A stretch of DNA of 22,190 nt from assembly GCA_023396665.1 (NCBI GenBank), contig JAEWVL010000424.1, positions 1 to 22,190 on the forward strand. Reading direction: 5' to 3'. Within the stretch, counting starts at the first letter, position 1. Every line of letters begins with the position of its first letter. Below, piece by piece: positions 1 through 7,752 of this stretch. This DNA is from Spirochaetota bacterium (GTDB lineage Bacteria; Spirochaetota; UBA4802; JAFGJZ01). The position numbers were made by a program, and so were the translations under genes. The notes beneath the pieces were generated by a model. It searched no databases. It was not told the DNA's origin and was given only the letters and a program-made list of their open reading frames with translations.

Positions 1-851
1 ACAGGTTTAATTGGGAACAAAACAATGATGTCCTTGATTACACATTCGAAATTTCTGAAAATGAAAACTTTGATAACAATCTGCTCTCTCAACAGACCTA
101 CTCCCCGTATTACCGTCTTCAGCAAAAACTGCCGGCAGGTCGCTATTACTGGAGAATTTCCTATATAAATCCTGTCACTGGAAAAAGAGAATACTCGAAT
201 ACTTCTTTTTTTACGATATCTGATGAAACCCAATTCAAATCACTTTATCCAGCAGCCGATTCGTCAATTCCGGCATCGGAATCTGTATTACTAAGCTGGA
301 AAGACTCATCCCAGTGGCAATCCTATCGCATTGATCTTTCAACAGATAAAGATTTTAAAACAATTGAAAAATCATATACCACCACATCTACTTCAGTCAG
401 GGTTACAATTCGGCATCAGGGCGTCTGGTATTGGCGCGTGATAAAACTTCCTGAAAACGGATCAAGCGATATGATTGTATCATCTTTTTCTACATTGCTT
501 CCGTTGGCTTCACCTTACATTAGAATACCCGTCAACGGACAGGTATTCAATATGCGCTCTAACAATTCCTTGCGTTTTGTCTGGTCTGATGTTAAAGATG
601 CGAATACCTATACTGTAAACATATATGACAATAAAGAGAAACTGGTACTATCAAGAAAAACCACTGATACGACGTGCACCATCAATGATCTCACACTTTT
701 CAATCGTGGAGATTACATTGTCGAAATTTTTGCCGAAAATTCTGGGGTCACTCAGAGAATCAGTCTTCCTGTACGACGTTTATTTAAAATTGTCTTACCT
801 CCTTTGGCACAGCCTGATCTCATAACAAGAGAGTTGTATTATGTTGACTGA
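1..851 (+). CDS. C-terminal part of a protein with fibronectin-III-like modules (5' end outside window)
   Basis: The frame is open from base 3 to the TGA at 849..851 and encodes 282 residues, so the start lies upstream of the window. The GTG at 438 is internal. I see about three beta-rich modules of roughly 90 residues, each with an early Trp in an F/L-x-W context and late aromatic strands such as YYWRIS and WYWRV. This pattern is typical of FN3-like adhesion or carbohydrate-contact modules in envelope proteins. No enzyme motif or membrane segment is visible in this part. The gene overlaps the next one by 11 nt, which suggests translational coupling. A role at the cell surface or in the periplasm is inferred; the missing N-terminus would show whether a signal peptide or a FecR or LysM domain is attached. 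Confidence 0.6.
   Translation, partial: RFNWEQNNDVLDYTFEISENENFDNNLLSQQTYSPYYRLQQKLPAGRYYWRISYINPVTGKREYSNTSFFTISDETQFKSLYPAADSSIPASESVLLSWKDSSQWQSYRIDLSTDKDFKTIEKSYTTTSTSVRVTIRHQGVWYWRVIKLPENGSSDMIVSSFSTLLPLASPYIRIPVNGQVFNMRSNNSLRFVWSDVKDANTYTVNIYDNKEKLVLSRKTTDTTCTINDLTLFNRGDYIVEIFAENSGVTQRISLPVRRLFKIVLPPLAQPDLITRELYYVD
841..851 (+). other. 11-nt gene overlap (ATG inside the end of the upstream gene)
   Basis: The ATG of the ankyrin-repeat gene (841..843) precedes the TGA of the upstream FN3-like gene (849..851). Ribosomes ending the first gene could restart on the second, and a GAGAG sequence inside the first gene serves as the ribosome binding site. This supports joint expression of the two proteins, which share the FN3-like module type. 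Confidence 0.75.
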
Positions 852-2199
852 AGCGATTAACAACATTAATAACCGATCAAAATCCAACAAACATATTCAC
901 AAAAACAATATTTGTATTTTCATTTTTTGTCTGTTTTTCATTTTTTCATCTTTTACTATTACTTCTGAAAACACATCGCAACCAGTTATTAAGTGGAAGC
1001 GTGTTCCGGGTGCCAACGGATATTTGGTTGAAATCACTGACAAAACCGGAAAATTCATTTATAATAATCGCACAAAGGACAACGAATTGCAACTGTCGCT
1101 TCCAGAGGGAAATTATCAAATTAGAATTACGACCATCAACAAATTTGATAAACTTGAATCCGGTGCCGACTGGCAATATTTTACTGTGTCAAAAATAAGC
1201 ACACCTGTAATTAACAGTGTCAGCCCCAACAGTTTTTTCATAACTAATTCTCGATCTGAAATGTTTGTAAGCGGCAGCAATTTTGATCCAAATGCTAAAA
1301 TCACCTTAAGTTCAGACAACCGTTCAATTACTATCAACAATTTCACTTATAATTCAAAAGATAGTGTATCTTTCTTTTTTAACCCTGCTGCGCTTGGTAT
1401 GGGCACTTATTCAATTTCCATCACTAATCCCGGAACAGAGAGTGCACGCCTTGATAATAATATTGTCATATTAGAAAATGATACCCAAACACCGGCTAAT
1501 CCTACCTACGTTACCCACGAGACCAATATTGCTTTAATTAATGCTGTAAAAAACGGTGATCTTGCCAAATTCAACGAAATGACAGCAAATGGTGCAGATC
1601 CACTCTCATATGATGAAAACGGATATTCGACATTACATTATGCAGCCGCCGGAGGTCACTTGTCAATTATCAGGACAATTGAAGAACTTGGTGGGGATAT
1701 GGAGATTAGAGATCCTCGCGGAGCTACACCGCTGCATCATGCCAGTTTTGCCGGCCAAAGCGGTGTCGTGCGTTACCTTGTCGAAATATCGCAAGTTGAT
1801 ATTAATGCAGTTACAACCATCGGTTATGCTCCAATTGATCGGGCAGCTATTAAAAGCAAATCAACAATTGTTAATTATCTCATCACAAAAGGAGCAAGAA
1901 TCAATTATCAGGTAAGCAGCAAAGAAACACCTTTACACTTTGCCTGTTATGCCGGAGATAATCTTTCTGTAAAATACCTTCTTGAAGCTGATAATACATT
2001 ATTGGAAATCAAGGAAAAACGGGGATATACCTGCTTGCATTATGCAGCCTGGTACGGTCACGAGGATGTTGCAAGAACTCTTCTCACATATAACGCGAAT
2101 AAATATTCTCTTTCCAACAGCAATGACACCCCATTGGATATGGCGAAAATAGCTCAAAAAAATGCGTTGATTAGTATTTTGTCAGACAACACAAGATAA
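841..2199 (+). CDS. Probably exported protein with FN3-like, IPT/TIG and ankyrin repeat regions
   Basis: This 452-residue protein starts at an ATG with GAGAG seven bases upstream. A Lys/His/Asn-rich N-region is followed by a hydrophobic stretch at about residues 23-40, which could be a signal peptide or an N-terminal anchor. An FN3-like module follows (about 48-116, W52, NYQIRITTIN). Next is an IPT/TIG-like module (about 121-212, with INSVSPNSFF, VSGSNF and GTYSISITNPG). Six to seven ankyrin repeats run from about 229 to 451, recognisable by TLHYAA, TPLHHA, TPLHFA and CLHYAA at intervals of about 33. Ankyrin repeats bind proteins. Their placement behind an export signal and two immunoglobulin-fold modules suggests envelope or extracellular binding. 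I do not recognise a named family for the whole chain. The gene converges on rplQ. Confidence 0.75.
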   Translation: MLTEAINNINNRSKSNKHIHKNNICIFIFCLFFIFSSFTITSENTSQPVIKWKRVPGANGYLVEITDKTGKFIYNNRTKDNELQLSLPEGNYQIRITTINKFDKLESGADWQYFTVSKISTPVINSVSPNSFFITNSRSEMFVSGSNFDPNAKITLSSDNRSITINNFTYNSKDSVSFFFNPAALGMGTYSISITNPGTESARLDNNIVILENDTQTPANPTYVTHETNIALINAVKNGDLAKFNEMTANGADPLSYDENGYSTLHYAAAGGHLSIIRTIEELGGDMEIRDPRGATPLHHASFAGQSGVVRYLVEISQVDINAVTTIGYAPIDRAAIKSKSTIVNYLITKGARINYQVSSKETPLHFACYAGDNLSVKYLLEADNTLLEIKEKRGYTCLHYAAWYGHEDVARTLLTYNANKYSLSNSNDTPLDMAKIAQKNALISILSDNTR

Positions 2200-2260
2200 G
2201 ATTCATTTATCAAATTATATTCTTTTGAACATAAATGCGGGATATTATCTACAAGGATAA

Positions 2261-2296
2261 AATAAAAGGAACCATCATATTGAGGTTCCTTTTATT
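2261..2296. terminator. Bidirectional intrinsic terminator between convergent genes
   Basis: A perfect 13-bp inverted repeat (AATAAAAGGAACC with GGTTCCTTTTATT) flanks a 10-nt loop. The GGAACC/GGTTCC core sits next to the loop and A and T runs lie at both outer ends, so either strand reads as a hairpin with a U tract. It lies 62 nt after the ankyrin gene and 49 nt after rplQ, where it can end transcription from both sides. The rest of the 145-nt gap (2200..2344) shows nothing else. Confidence 0.85.
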
Positions 2297-2344
2297 TATC
2301 TTATAATAAACAATACTATTTTAGAATATAATCAGACAACAAAT

Positions 2345-2782
2345 TTATTTTTTTGCTGTTTTTTTCTTATCGGCCTTATCACCTGCAACAATCTCTTTCT
2401 TGTCGACTAATTCTATCATGGCCTTTTCAGCATTGTCTCCAGGTCTTTTCCCAAGAAGATAAATCCTGGTATAACCGCCATTTCTATCTTTAGTCCGAAT
2501 TGCTATATCATCAAAAAGTTTTGCCACAGCATCGCGATCATTAAGCATACTTAATACAATACGCTTATTATGTACGGCCCGCGGTGATTTCTTGTCTTCA
2601 ATCAAAAGATTTCTCTTAGCTTTAGTTATCATCTTTTCTGAAAAGATTTTCAATAACTTAGCTTTTTCTTTTGTTGTAATGATTCTTTCATTTTTTATCA
2701 AAGAGGCAATCATATTTGAAACCATCGCCTCACGATGAGCGTGAGTCCGCCCAATTTTCATGACTTTTTTCATTTTATACAT
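2345..2782 (-). CDS. rplQ: 50S ribosomal protein L17
   Basis: L17 sits at the exit side of the large subunit. The 145 residues carry the family core: GRTHAHREAM near the start, then SLIKNERIITTKEKAK, and GGYTRIYLLGKRPGDNAEKAMIELVD near the end. The ATG at 2782 is chosen because the first 20 residues then line up one to one with the usual L17 N-terminus, although ATG codons at 2773 and 2761 are in frame too. No strong ribosome binding site precedes it (CGGGGC, about 7 nt away). The last 18 residues form a Lys-rich tail beyond the family core. It follows rpoA by 13 nt, the usual end of the alpha operon. Confidence 0.95.
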   Translation of the reverse strand: MYKMKKVMKIGRTHAHREAMVSNMIASLIKNERIITTKEKAKLLKIFSEKMITKAKRNLLIEDKKSPRAVHNKRIVLSMLNDRDAVAKLFDDIAIRTKDRNGGYTRIYLLGKRPGDNAEKAMIELVDKKEIVAGDKADKKKTAKK

Positions 2783-2795
2783 GATTTATGCCCCG

Positions 2796-3761
2796 TTACT
2801 CTTTTAAACCAAGATTAAGATTTTTCGCTTCCAGTTTTTGTTTTATTTCTGCAACGACCTGCTCACTGGTATGTTTTGATTTATACAATTCATCTTCTGC
2901 TTTGCGCACAAGTTGTTCCAATGTTGAAATATCAAGTGTCTTTAAAGCGTTATATGACCTTACAGAAAATTCCATATCGTCAATAGAACGAGAGAGAAGA
3001 GATTTCATTTTCTCTACACCCTCATCTACCTCTTCGGTTTCCTCTTCCATCTCTTCTTCAAAATTTATAAATATTGAAAGATGATCTTTCAATATCTTTG
3101 AAGCCTGAGCTAGAGCATCATCAGGTCGTACAGAACCATCTGTCCATATCTCAAGCAGAAGTTTGTCATAATCCGTACGTTGACCAACACGAGTGTCTGT
3201 AACGGTGACATTAACTTTAAGAACTGGAGAATAAATTGCATCTATTGCAATAACACCAATGACATCTGAATTTTTTTCACTGAATTCGGCAGGAACATAC
3301 CCTCTGCCTTTTTCTATCTGAACTTCCATATCAAGCTTTGCATTGGTATCAAGCGTAGCGATGAGCAAATCAGGATTGAGAACAGTAATATCAGAATCAA
3401 CTGAAAAATCAGCACCGGTCAAAAGACCTTTACCTTCTTTTGTAATATGAATTACCTTGGGTATTTCTTCATCATACTTTATACGAAGCTTTTTTAAATT
3501 AAGAATAATCTTAGTTACATCTTCATAAACTCCGTCAATAGTCGAAAATTCATGTTGGACACCTTCGATTCTGATAGCATTAATCGCGGCACCTTCAATT
3601 GAAGACAGAAGCACCCGCCGGAGGCTATTTCCAATTGTCGTACCATAACCTCTTTCAAAAGGTTCGGCACTAAATTTACCATAATTGTTACTAAGATCTA
3701 TATGCTCAAAAGTTATTTTGCTCGGCCGCTTAAAACCTTTTAATAAATTCTTATGAGCCAT
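2796..3761 (-). CDS. rpoA: RNA polymerase alpha subunit
   Basis: The alpha dimer starts RNA polymerase assembly, and its C-terminal domain binds promoter DNA and activators. The 321-residue chain has the N-terminal domain (about 1-232, with GYGTTIGNSLRRVLLSS and GRGYVPAE). An acidic linker follows at 235-250, where 11 of 16 residues are Asp or Glu. The C-terminal domain covers about 255-321. R268 and N271 match E. coli R265 and N268, which touch UP-element DNA. The second DNA-contact turn reads H-T-S-E-Q-V in place of N-L-G-K-K-S. A GGAGG sequence nine nt before the ATG gives the strongest ribosome binding site in this region. The gene lies between rpsD and rplQ. Confidence 0.97.
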   Translation of the reverse strand: MAHKNLLKGFKRPSKITFEHIDLSNNYGKFSAEPFERGYGTTIGNSLRRVLLSSIEGAAINAIRIEGVQHEFSTIDGVYEDVTKIILNLKKLRIKYDEEIPKVIHITKEGKGLLTGADFSVDSDITVLNPDLLIATLDTNAKLDMEVQIEKGRGYVPAEFSEKNSDVIGVIAIDAIYSPVLKVNVTVTDTRVGQRTDYDKLLLEIWTDGSVRPDDALAQASKILKDHLSIFINFEEEMEEETEEVDEGVEKMKSLLSRSIDDMEFSVRSYNALKTLDISTLEQLVRKAEDELYKSKHTSEQVVAEIKQKLEAKNLNLGLKE

Positions 3762-3830
3762 CTATATTGACCTCCGAAAAATTGGCGGAAAACTGAGAAC
3801 ACCATTTATGAACTAAGTACTGAACTATGA

Positions 3831-4460
3831 TTATTTAGAATACAACTCAACAACAAGCTGTTCGTTGAAATTCATAAGGATATCCTCTCGCTTGGGAAGA
3901 CGAGCAATTCTACCTTTTTTCGCTTCAAAATCCACTTCAACCCATTCCGGTTTTGAATTTATTGCCTTGGAGAGCTTTACAGATTCAAGAAGTGAAGCGT
4001 TTTCAGTAAAAGAAGTATCAATCTCAACTTCATTACCTTCTCTCACTCGATAAGATGCTATATCAAGGCGTCTTCCATTCACTTTTACATGACCATGTTG
4101 AATAAGTTGTCTGGCCATAGAGCGTGAAGATGCAAATCCCATTCGATATACAACATTATCAAGTCTGCGTTCCAGTAATGACAACATATTTGAACCGGTT
4201 ACGCCTTTCATGCGATTTGCTTCAATAAATAATGTTCTGAAATACCCTTCAAGCAAACCATATGTTCTTTTGATTTTCTGCTTCTCTCTAAGTTGTATTC
4301 CGTATTCAGACAATTTTGTCTTCTTTTTATGTTGAGGGCCGGGAGCTCCCTTCTTCTTTTTAATGGGACATTTTTCTGTGAGACATCTTTGCCCTTTGAG
4401 CATCAATTGCTCACCTTCTCGTCTGCAAAGTTTGCAAACAGGTCCAGTATATCGTGCCAT
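3831..4460 (-). CDS. rpsD: 30S ribosomal protein S4, zinc-binding (C+) form
   Basis: S4 binds 16S rRNA early in small-subunit assembly and shapes the mRNA entry site. The 209 residues include the N-terminal cysteine set C9-x2-C12 and C26-x4-C31, which marks the zinc-binding form. The S4 RNA-binding domain follows at about 98-160 (LERRLDNVVYRMGFASSR, QLIQHGHVKVNGRR). The C-terminus PKREDI and LVVELYSK is typical. In E. coli S4 represses this operon from a leader before rpsM, but here only 13 nt separate rpmJ and rpsM, so that site is not at the same place. Confidence 0.97.
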   Translation of the reverse strand: MARYTGPVCKLCRREGEQLMLKGQRCLTEKCPIKKKKGAPGPQHKKKTKLSEYGIQLREKQKIKRTYGLLEGYFRTLFIEANRMKGVTGSNMLSLLERRLDNVVYRMGFASSRSMARQLIQHGHVKVNGRRLDIASYRVREGNEVEIDTSFTENASLLESVKLSKAINSKPEWVEVDFEAKKGRIARLPKREDILMNFNEQLVVELYSK

Positions 4461-4472
4461 ATATATTTCCCC

Positions 4473-4856
4473 TTATACTCTTCTACGTTTTCTAGGTCTG
4501 CAGCCATTATGAGGGACGGGTGTCCTATCTACAATCTTAATAACCTCTAAGCCGGTTTGCATGAGAGAACGTATTGCCGATTCTCTACCAATTCCTGGTC
4601 CTTTAACAACTACCTCAACTGAACGAACAGAAGCCGAATCAATTGCTTTCTGAGCAGCTGTTTTCGCTGCCATCTGAGCAGCAAATGGAGTGGATTTTCT
4701 GGAACCCTTAAAGCCCTCACCGCCGGATGAAGCCCAAGATACTACATTACCATTCATATCAGTAACTGAAATAATCGTATTGTTGTATGTTGCTTTTATA
4801 AAAACCTTTCCAACAGGAACGTTCTTCTTTTCTTTTTTTTTCGTTCTTTGTTTCAC
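4473..4856 (-). CDS. rpsK: 30S ribosomal protein S11
   Basis: S11 lies on the small-subunit platform near the E site and the mRNA exit. The 127 residues show the family signature: IKATYNNTIISVTD, GFKGSRKSTPFAAQ, GPGIGRESAIRSL and the C-terminal VPHNGCRPRKRRRV. The HNGC asparagine is the one that forms isoaspartate in E. coli S11. The start is GTG, preceded by AAGGAG about nine nt upstream. The N-terminus is rich in Lys (TKKKEKKN). The gene is 13 nt after rpsM and 12 nt before rpsD. Confidence 0.97.
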   Translation of the reverse strand: MKQRTKKKEKKNVPVGKVFIKATYNNTIISVTDMNGNVVSWASSGGEGFKGSRKSTPFAAQMAAKTAAQKAIDSASVRSVEVVVKGPGIGRESAIRSLMQTGLEVIKIVDRTPVPHNGCRPRKRRRV

Positions 4857-4869
4857 GGACTATCGCTCC

Positions 4870-5232
4870 TTATCTCTTAAATGCAGCTTTTCGGTTATTT
4901 TTTCTCGTGTGTGCATTATTTTTAGTATTCTGGCCACGAACAGGTAATCCTTTTCTATGACGCAAACCTCTATAACAACCGATATCCATCAAACGTTTAA
5001 TGTTCATGTTGATTTCAGAACGAAGCTCACCCTCGACCTTACCATTATCATTGAGTTTCTGGCGAATATTATTTACTTCTTCCTCGGTCAAATCCTTCGC
5101 TCTGGTATCACAACTAATTCCACACTGCTTTAAAACCTTTTGTGATGTAGCAAGACCTACACCAAAAATATAGGTCAACGCAATTTCTACCCGTTTATTA
5201 TTAGGTAAATCAACACCAGCTATACGTGCCAT
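4870..5232 (-). CDS. rpsM: 30S ribosomal protein S13
   Basis: S13 forms part of the small-subunit head and bridges to L5. The 120 residues begin with MARIAGVDLPNNKRVEIALTY, followed by the helix-two-turns-helix region (IFGVGLATSQKVL) and the conserved GCYRGLRHRKGLPVRGQNTKNNAHTRK segment whose basic tail reaches the P-site tRNA. An ATG with GAGGCGG seven nt upstream sets the start, and that ribosome binding site overlaps the rpmJ stop codon. Confidence 0.97.
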   Translation of the reverse strand: MARIAGVDLPNNKRVEIALTYIFGVGLATSQKVLKQCGISCDTRAKDLTEEEVNNIRQKLNDNGKVEGELRSEINMNIKRLMDIGCYRGLRHRKGLPVRGQNTKNNAHTRKNNRKAAFKR

Positions 5233-5245
5233 TTAATAACCGCCT

Positions 5246-5377
5246 CTATTTTTTTGCTAATCTGACTTTTTGTCGTTGCTTATGTCTCGGATTGGAGCAA
5301 ATAACTCTGAGCACACCATGTCTCTTGAGTATCTTGCATTCCGAACATATTTTCTTAACAGAAACCCTGACTTTCAT
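5246..5377 (-). CDS. rpmJ: 50S ribosomal protein L36, zinc form with C-terminal extension
   Basis: This short gene encodes 43 residues beginning MKVRVSVKKICSECK. C11, C14, C27 and H32 form the zinc ribbon of the C+ form, and VICSNPRHKQRQ closes the usual core. L36 binds 23S rRNA domain V/VI helices late in assembly. Most L36 proteins stop directly after RHKQRQG, whereas this one runs on with KVRLAKK. The ATG is preceded by GAGG seven nt upstream. Its place between infA and rpsM is the standard one. Confidence 0.95.
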   Translation of the reverse strand: MKVRVSVKKICSECKILKRHGVLRVICSNPRHKQRQKVRLAKK

Positions 5378-5407
5378 ATAATTCCTCGATTTTCTATCAA
5401 ATAATGA

Positions 5408-5626
5408 CTACTTGGATCGATAAGTAATTCTACCACGAGTCAAGTCATATGGTGAAAGCTCAACTGTCACACTGTCACCTGGTAAAATTCGTATATAGTG
5501 CATACGCATCTTACCGGAAATATGTGCTAAAACAACATGATCATTGGCTAATTTCACTCTGAACATGGCATTAGGCAAGGTCTCAACAACAGTGCCTTCA
5601 ATTTCTATTGGTTCTTCTTTTGCCAT
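5408..5626 (-). CDS. infA: Translation initiation factor IF-1
   Basis: IF-1 blocks the A site of the 30S subunit during initiation. The 72 residues form a single OB-fold (S1-like) domain with the family motifs IEIEGTVVETLPNAMFRVKL, GKMRMHYIRILPGD and the C-terminal LTRGRITYRSK, which holds the conserved basic surface. The ribosome binding site TAGGAAG overlaps the stop codon of map, which lies nine nt upstream. Confidence 0.97.
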   Translation of the reverse strand: MAKEEPIEIEGTVVETLPNAMFRVKLANDHVVLAHISGKMRMHYIRILPGDSVTVELSPYDLTRGRITYRSK

Positions 5627-5635
5627 TATAACTTC

Positions 5636-6400
5636 CTAATTAAAATCAGCCCCACGAGTCAAGATGCGAGCCTTATCATTTACTATAGCTACAGTATGTT
5701 CAAAATGAGCGGAAGCACTAAGATCCTTAGTAACAACAGTCCAATCATCTTCAAGAATTTCAATATCATGATGACCAATATTTATCATGGGTTCAATGGC
5801 GAATACCATTCCATTCTTAATTCTGGGACCTTTACCAGATTTACCATAATTAGGAATTGAAGGCTCTTCATGAAGATTCGCACCGATTCCATGTCCGCTA
5901 AACTCTCTAACTGGAGAAAAACCAAATCTTTTCACATAAGATTCAATTGCGAAGGATATATCTGAAATACGGTTAGAAGTAGTTGCCTGTTTGATCCCTT
6001 CATAAAGAGAAGCTTTCGTTACACCAAGTAACAATTTTACATCATCAGATACTTTTCCAACGGGGATGGTTCTAGCACTATCTCCACACCATCCATCACA
6101 TGAAACACCGAAATCAATACCTACAACATCACCGCTTTCAATAAGTCTTTTTTTATCGGGGATACCGTGAATTACTTCATGATTAATCGAAGTACAAACA
6201 ACAGCCGGAAAGCCTCCGTATCCCAAAAAAAGAGGTACAACTCTATTTTTTTCTACTAAATCACGGGCCAAAGCGTCAATATCATAAGTAGAGATACCTT
6301 CTACAATTTTTGCCTCTAATTCGTCAAGGATATTTGCAGTTATCAAACAGGCTTTTTCTATTTTTTTAATCTGCTCGGCATTATATATTGAAATACCCAC
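5636..6400 (-). CDS. map: Methionine aminopeptidase, type I
   Basis: The enzyme removes the initiator Met from nascent proteins with small second residues. All five metal ligands of the pita-bread fold are present: D96, D107, H170, E203 and E234. Each is one position before its E. coli counterpart, and H78 and H177 match the substrate-contact histidines. At 254 residues it is a plain type I enzyme without an N-terminal extension. The start is GTG at 6400. A stop codon lies three codons upstream in frame, and no good Shine-Dalgarno sits at the usual distance, so translation may be coupled to secY, which ends 6 nt before. Confidence 0.95.
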   Translation of the reverse strand: MGISIYNAEQIKKIEKACLITANILDELEAKIVEGISTYDIDALARDLVEKNRVVPLFLGYGGFPAVVCTSINHEVIHGIPDKKRLIESGDVVGIDFGVSCDGWCGDSARTIPVGKVSDDVKLLLGVTKASLYEGIKQATTSNRISDISFAIESYVKRFGFSPVREFSGHGIGANLHEEPSIPNYGKSGKGPRIKNGMVFAIEPMINIGHHDIEILEDDWTVVTKDLSASAHFEHTVAIVNDKARILTRGADFN

Positions 6401-6406
6401 AGTCGG

Positions 6407-7747
6407 TCATCGTCTTCCTTTCATTTTTCCCTTTTTAAAGAAACCGTCATAATGTCTCATTTTCAATTGAGATTCAAGTTGTTTCAATGTATCAAGAGCC
6501 ACACCAACAACAATCAACAGGGAAGTTCCACCGAACATATAAGCCATTGTCGGAGATATTTCATCCGGCCACATTTTTAACATTAAATCGGGCGCAATAG
6601 CAATTGCCGCCAATATTATAGCACCTGTCAATGTAACCCGATTGAGAACCCCACTCAGATATTCCGCTGTCTCGTTACCGGGACGAACGCCTGGAATAAA
6701 GCCTTGATTCTTCTGAAGATTTTTAGAGACCTCTTCTGTGTTAAACACTATAGCCGAATAAAATAAGGTGAAGAAAAGAATCAAAGTTGTATAACAAACA
6801 AGGTAAACAGGATGTCCGTTTGAAAGAAAAAACTGTATTTTATTCAGAACCGGACTGTTCCCAGGAATAAAATTAGCTATCTGGCTTGGAAATTGCATCA
6901 AAGCTGCAGCAAATATGATTGGAATAACATTACCTGCATTTATTGGAACCGGCAGGGACTGTCCACCGATAGATGATCCGCCTAACTGTCGTTTACCGAA
7001 TTGCAAAGGAATATTGCGTCTACCGAGAGTTAACAGTATTGAAGCCGCTATAACAACAAAAAATACACCGGCTAACATAATAAAAACAATTGGTTCAGAT
7101 CTCGAAACAATTTTTTGAGTCGTAGTAATCAGCGCTTCAGGAAAACGTACAACAATGCCGGCAAATATTATGAGTGAAATTCCATTACCAATACCACGAT
7201 CGTTAATAAGTTCGCCAAGCCACATCAAGACCATTGTCCCTGTTGTAATGGTGATTGCTGTCATAAAGAAAAACATAAAACCGGAATCAGGATCAACAAT
7301 GTATCCATAGTCGCCAACCTGTTGAAACGATTTTAACCATGAAGCGATGGCAGTCGATTGAAATACGCAGAGAAACACCGTCAGATACTTGGTATAAGTA
7401 CTGATCTTTTTTCTTCCTTCTGGTCCTTCTTTAGACATCTTTTCGATTTGAGGAACGATTATCTGCAGCAACTGGAATATAATGGAAGCGGAAATATACG
7501 GCATAACTCCGAGAGCAAAGATTGTAAACTGTTTCAAAGCTCCACCGGAAAAAAGATCAAAGAAATTCAACAGCCCACCAGCCATTGAATTCGCACTTTG
7601 CTCAAAAAAATACTGAAGAGCCGCGACATTAATTCCGGGAATAGGAATATGAGCCCCTAAGCGATAAATAATCAAAATGAAAAGGGTAAATAATACTTTT
7701 TTTCGTATATCAGGAACTTTAAATACATTAACAAGTACATTAGACAT
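6407..7747 (-). CDS. secY: Protein translocase channel subunit SecY
   Basis: SecY forms the membrane channel through which SecA or the ribosome passes proteins. The 446 residues hold ten hydrophobic segments. RLGAHIPIPGINV and the plug region follow the first. KEGPEGRKKI lies in the first large cytosolic loop, RRNIPLQFGKRQ in loop 6/7, and GFIPGVRPGNETAEYL in loop 8/9, with the conserved Arg needed for SecA work. The ATG follows AAAGGG, which is part of the rplO stop region five nt away. map comes next directly; adk, which often lies between them, is not here. Confidence 0.97.
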   Translation of the reverse strand: MSNVLVNVFKVPDIRKKVLFTLFILIIYRLGAHIPIPGINVAALQYFFEQSANSMAGGLLNFFDLFSGGALKQFTIFALGVMPYISASIIFQLLQIIVPQIEKMSKEGPEGRKKISTYTKYLTVFLCVFQSTAIASWLKSFQQVGDYGYIVDPDSGFMFFFMTAITITTGTMVLMWLGELINDRGIGNGISLIIFAGIVVRFPEALITTTQKIVSRSEPIVFIMLAGVFFVVIAASILLTLGRRNIPLQFGKRQLGGSSIGGQSLPVPINAGNVIPIIFAAALMQFPSQIANFIPGNSPVLNKIQFFLSNGHPVYLVCYTTLILFFTLFYSAIVFNTEEVSKNLQKNQGFIPGVRPGNETAEYLSGVLNRVTLTGAIILAAIAIAPDLMLKMWPDEISPTMAYMFGGTSLLIVVGVALDTLKQLESQLKMRHYDGFFKKGKMKGRR

Positions 7748-7752
7748 TAAAA

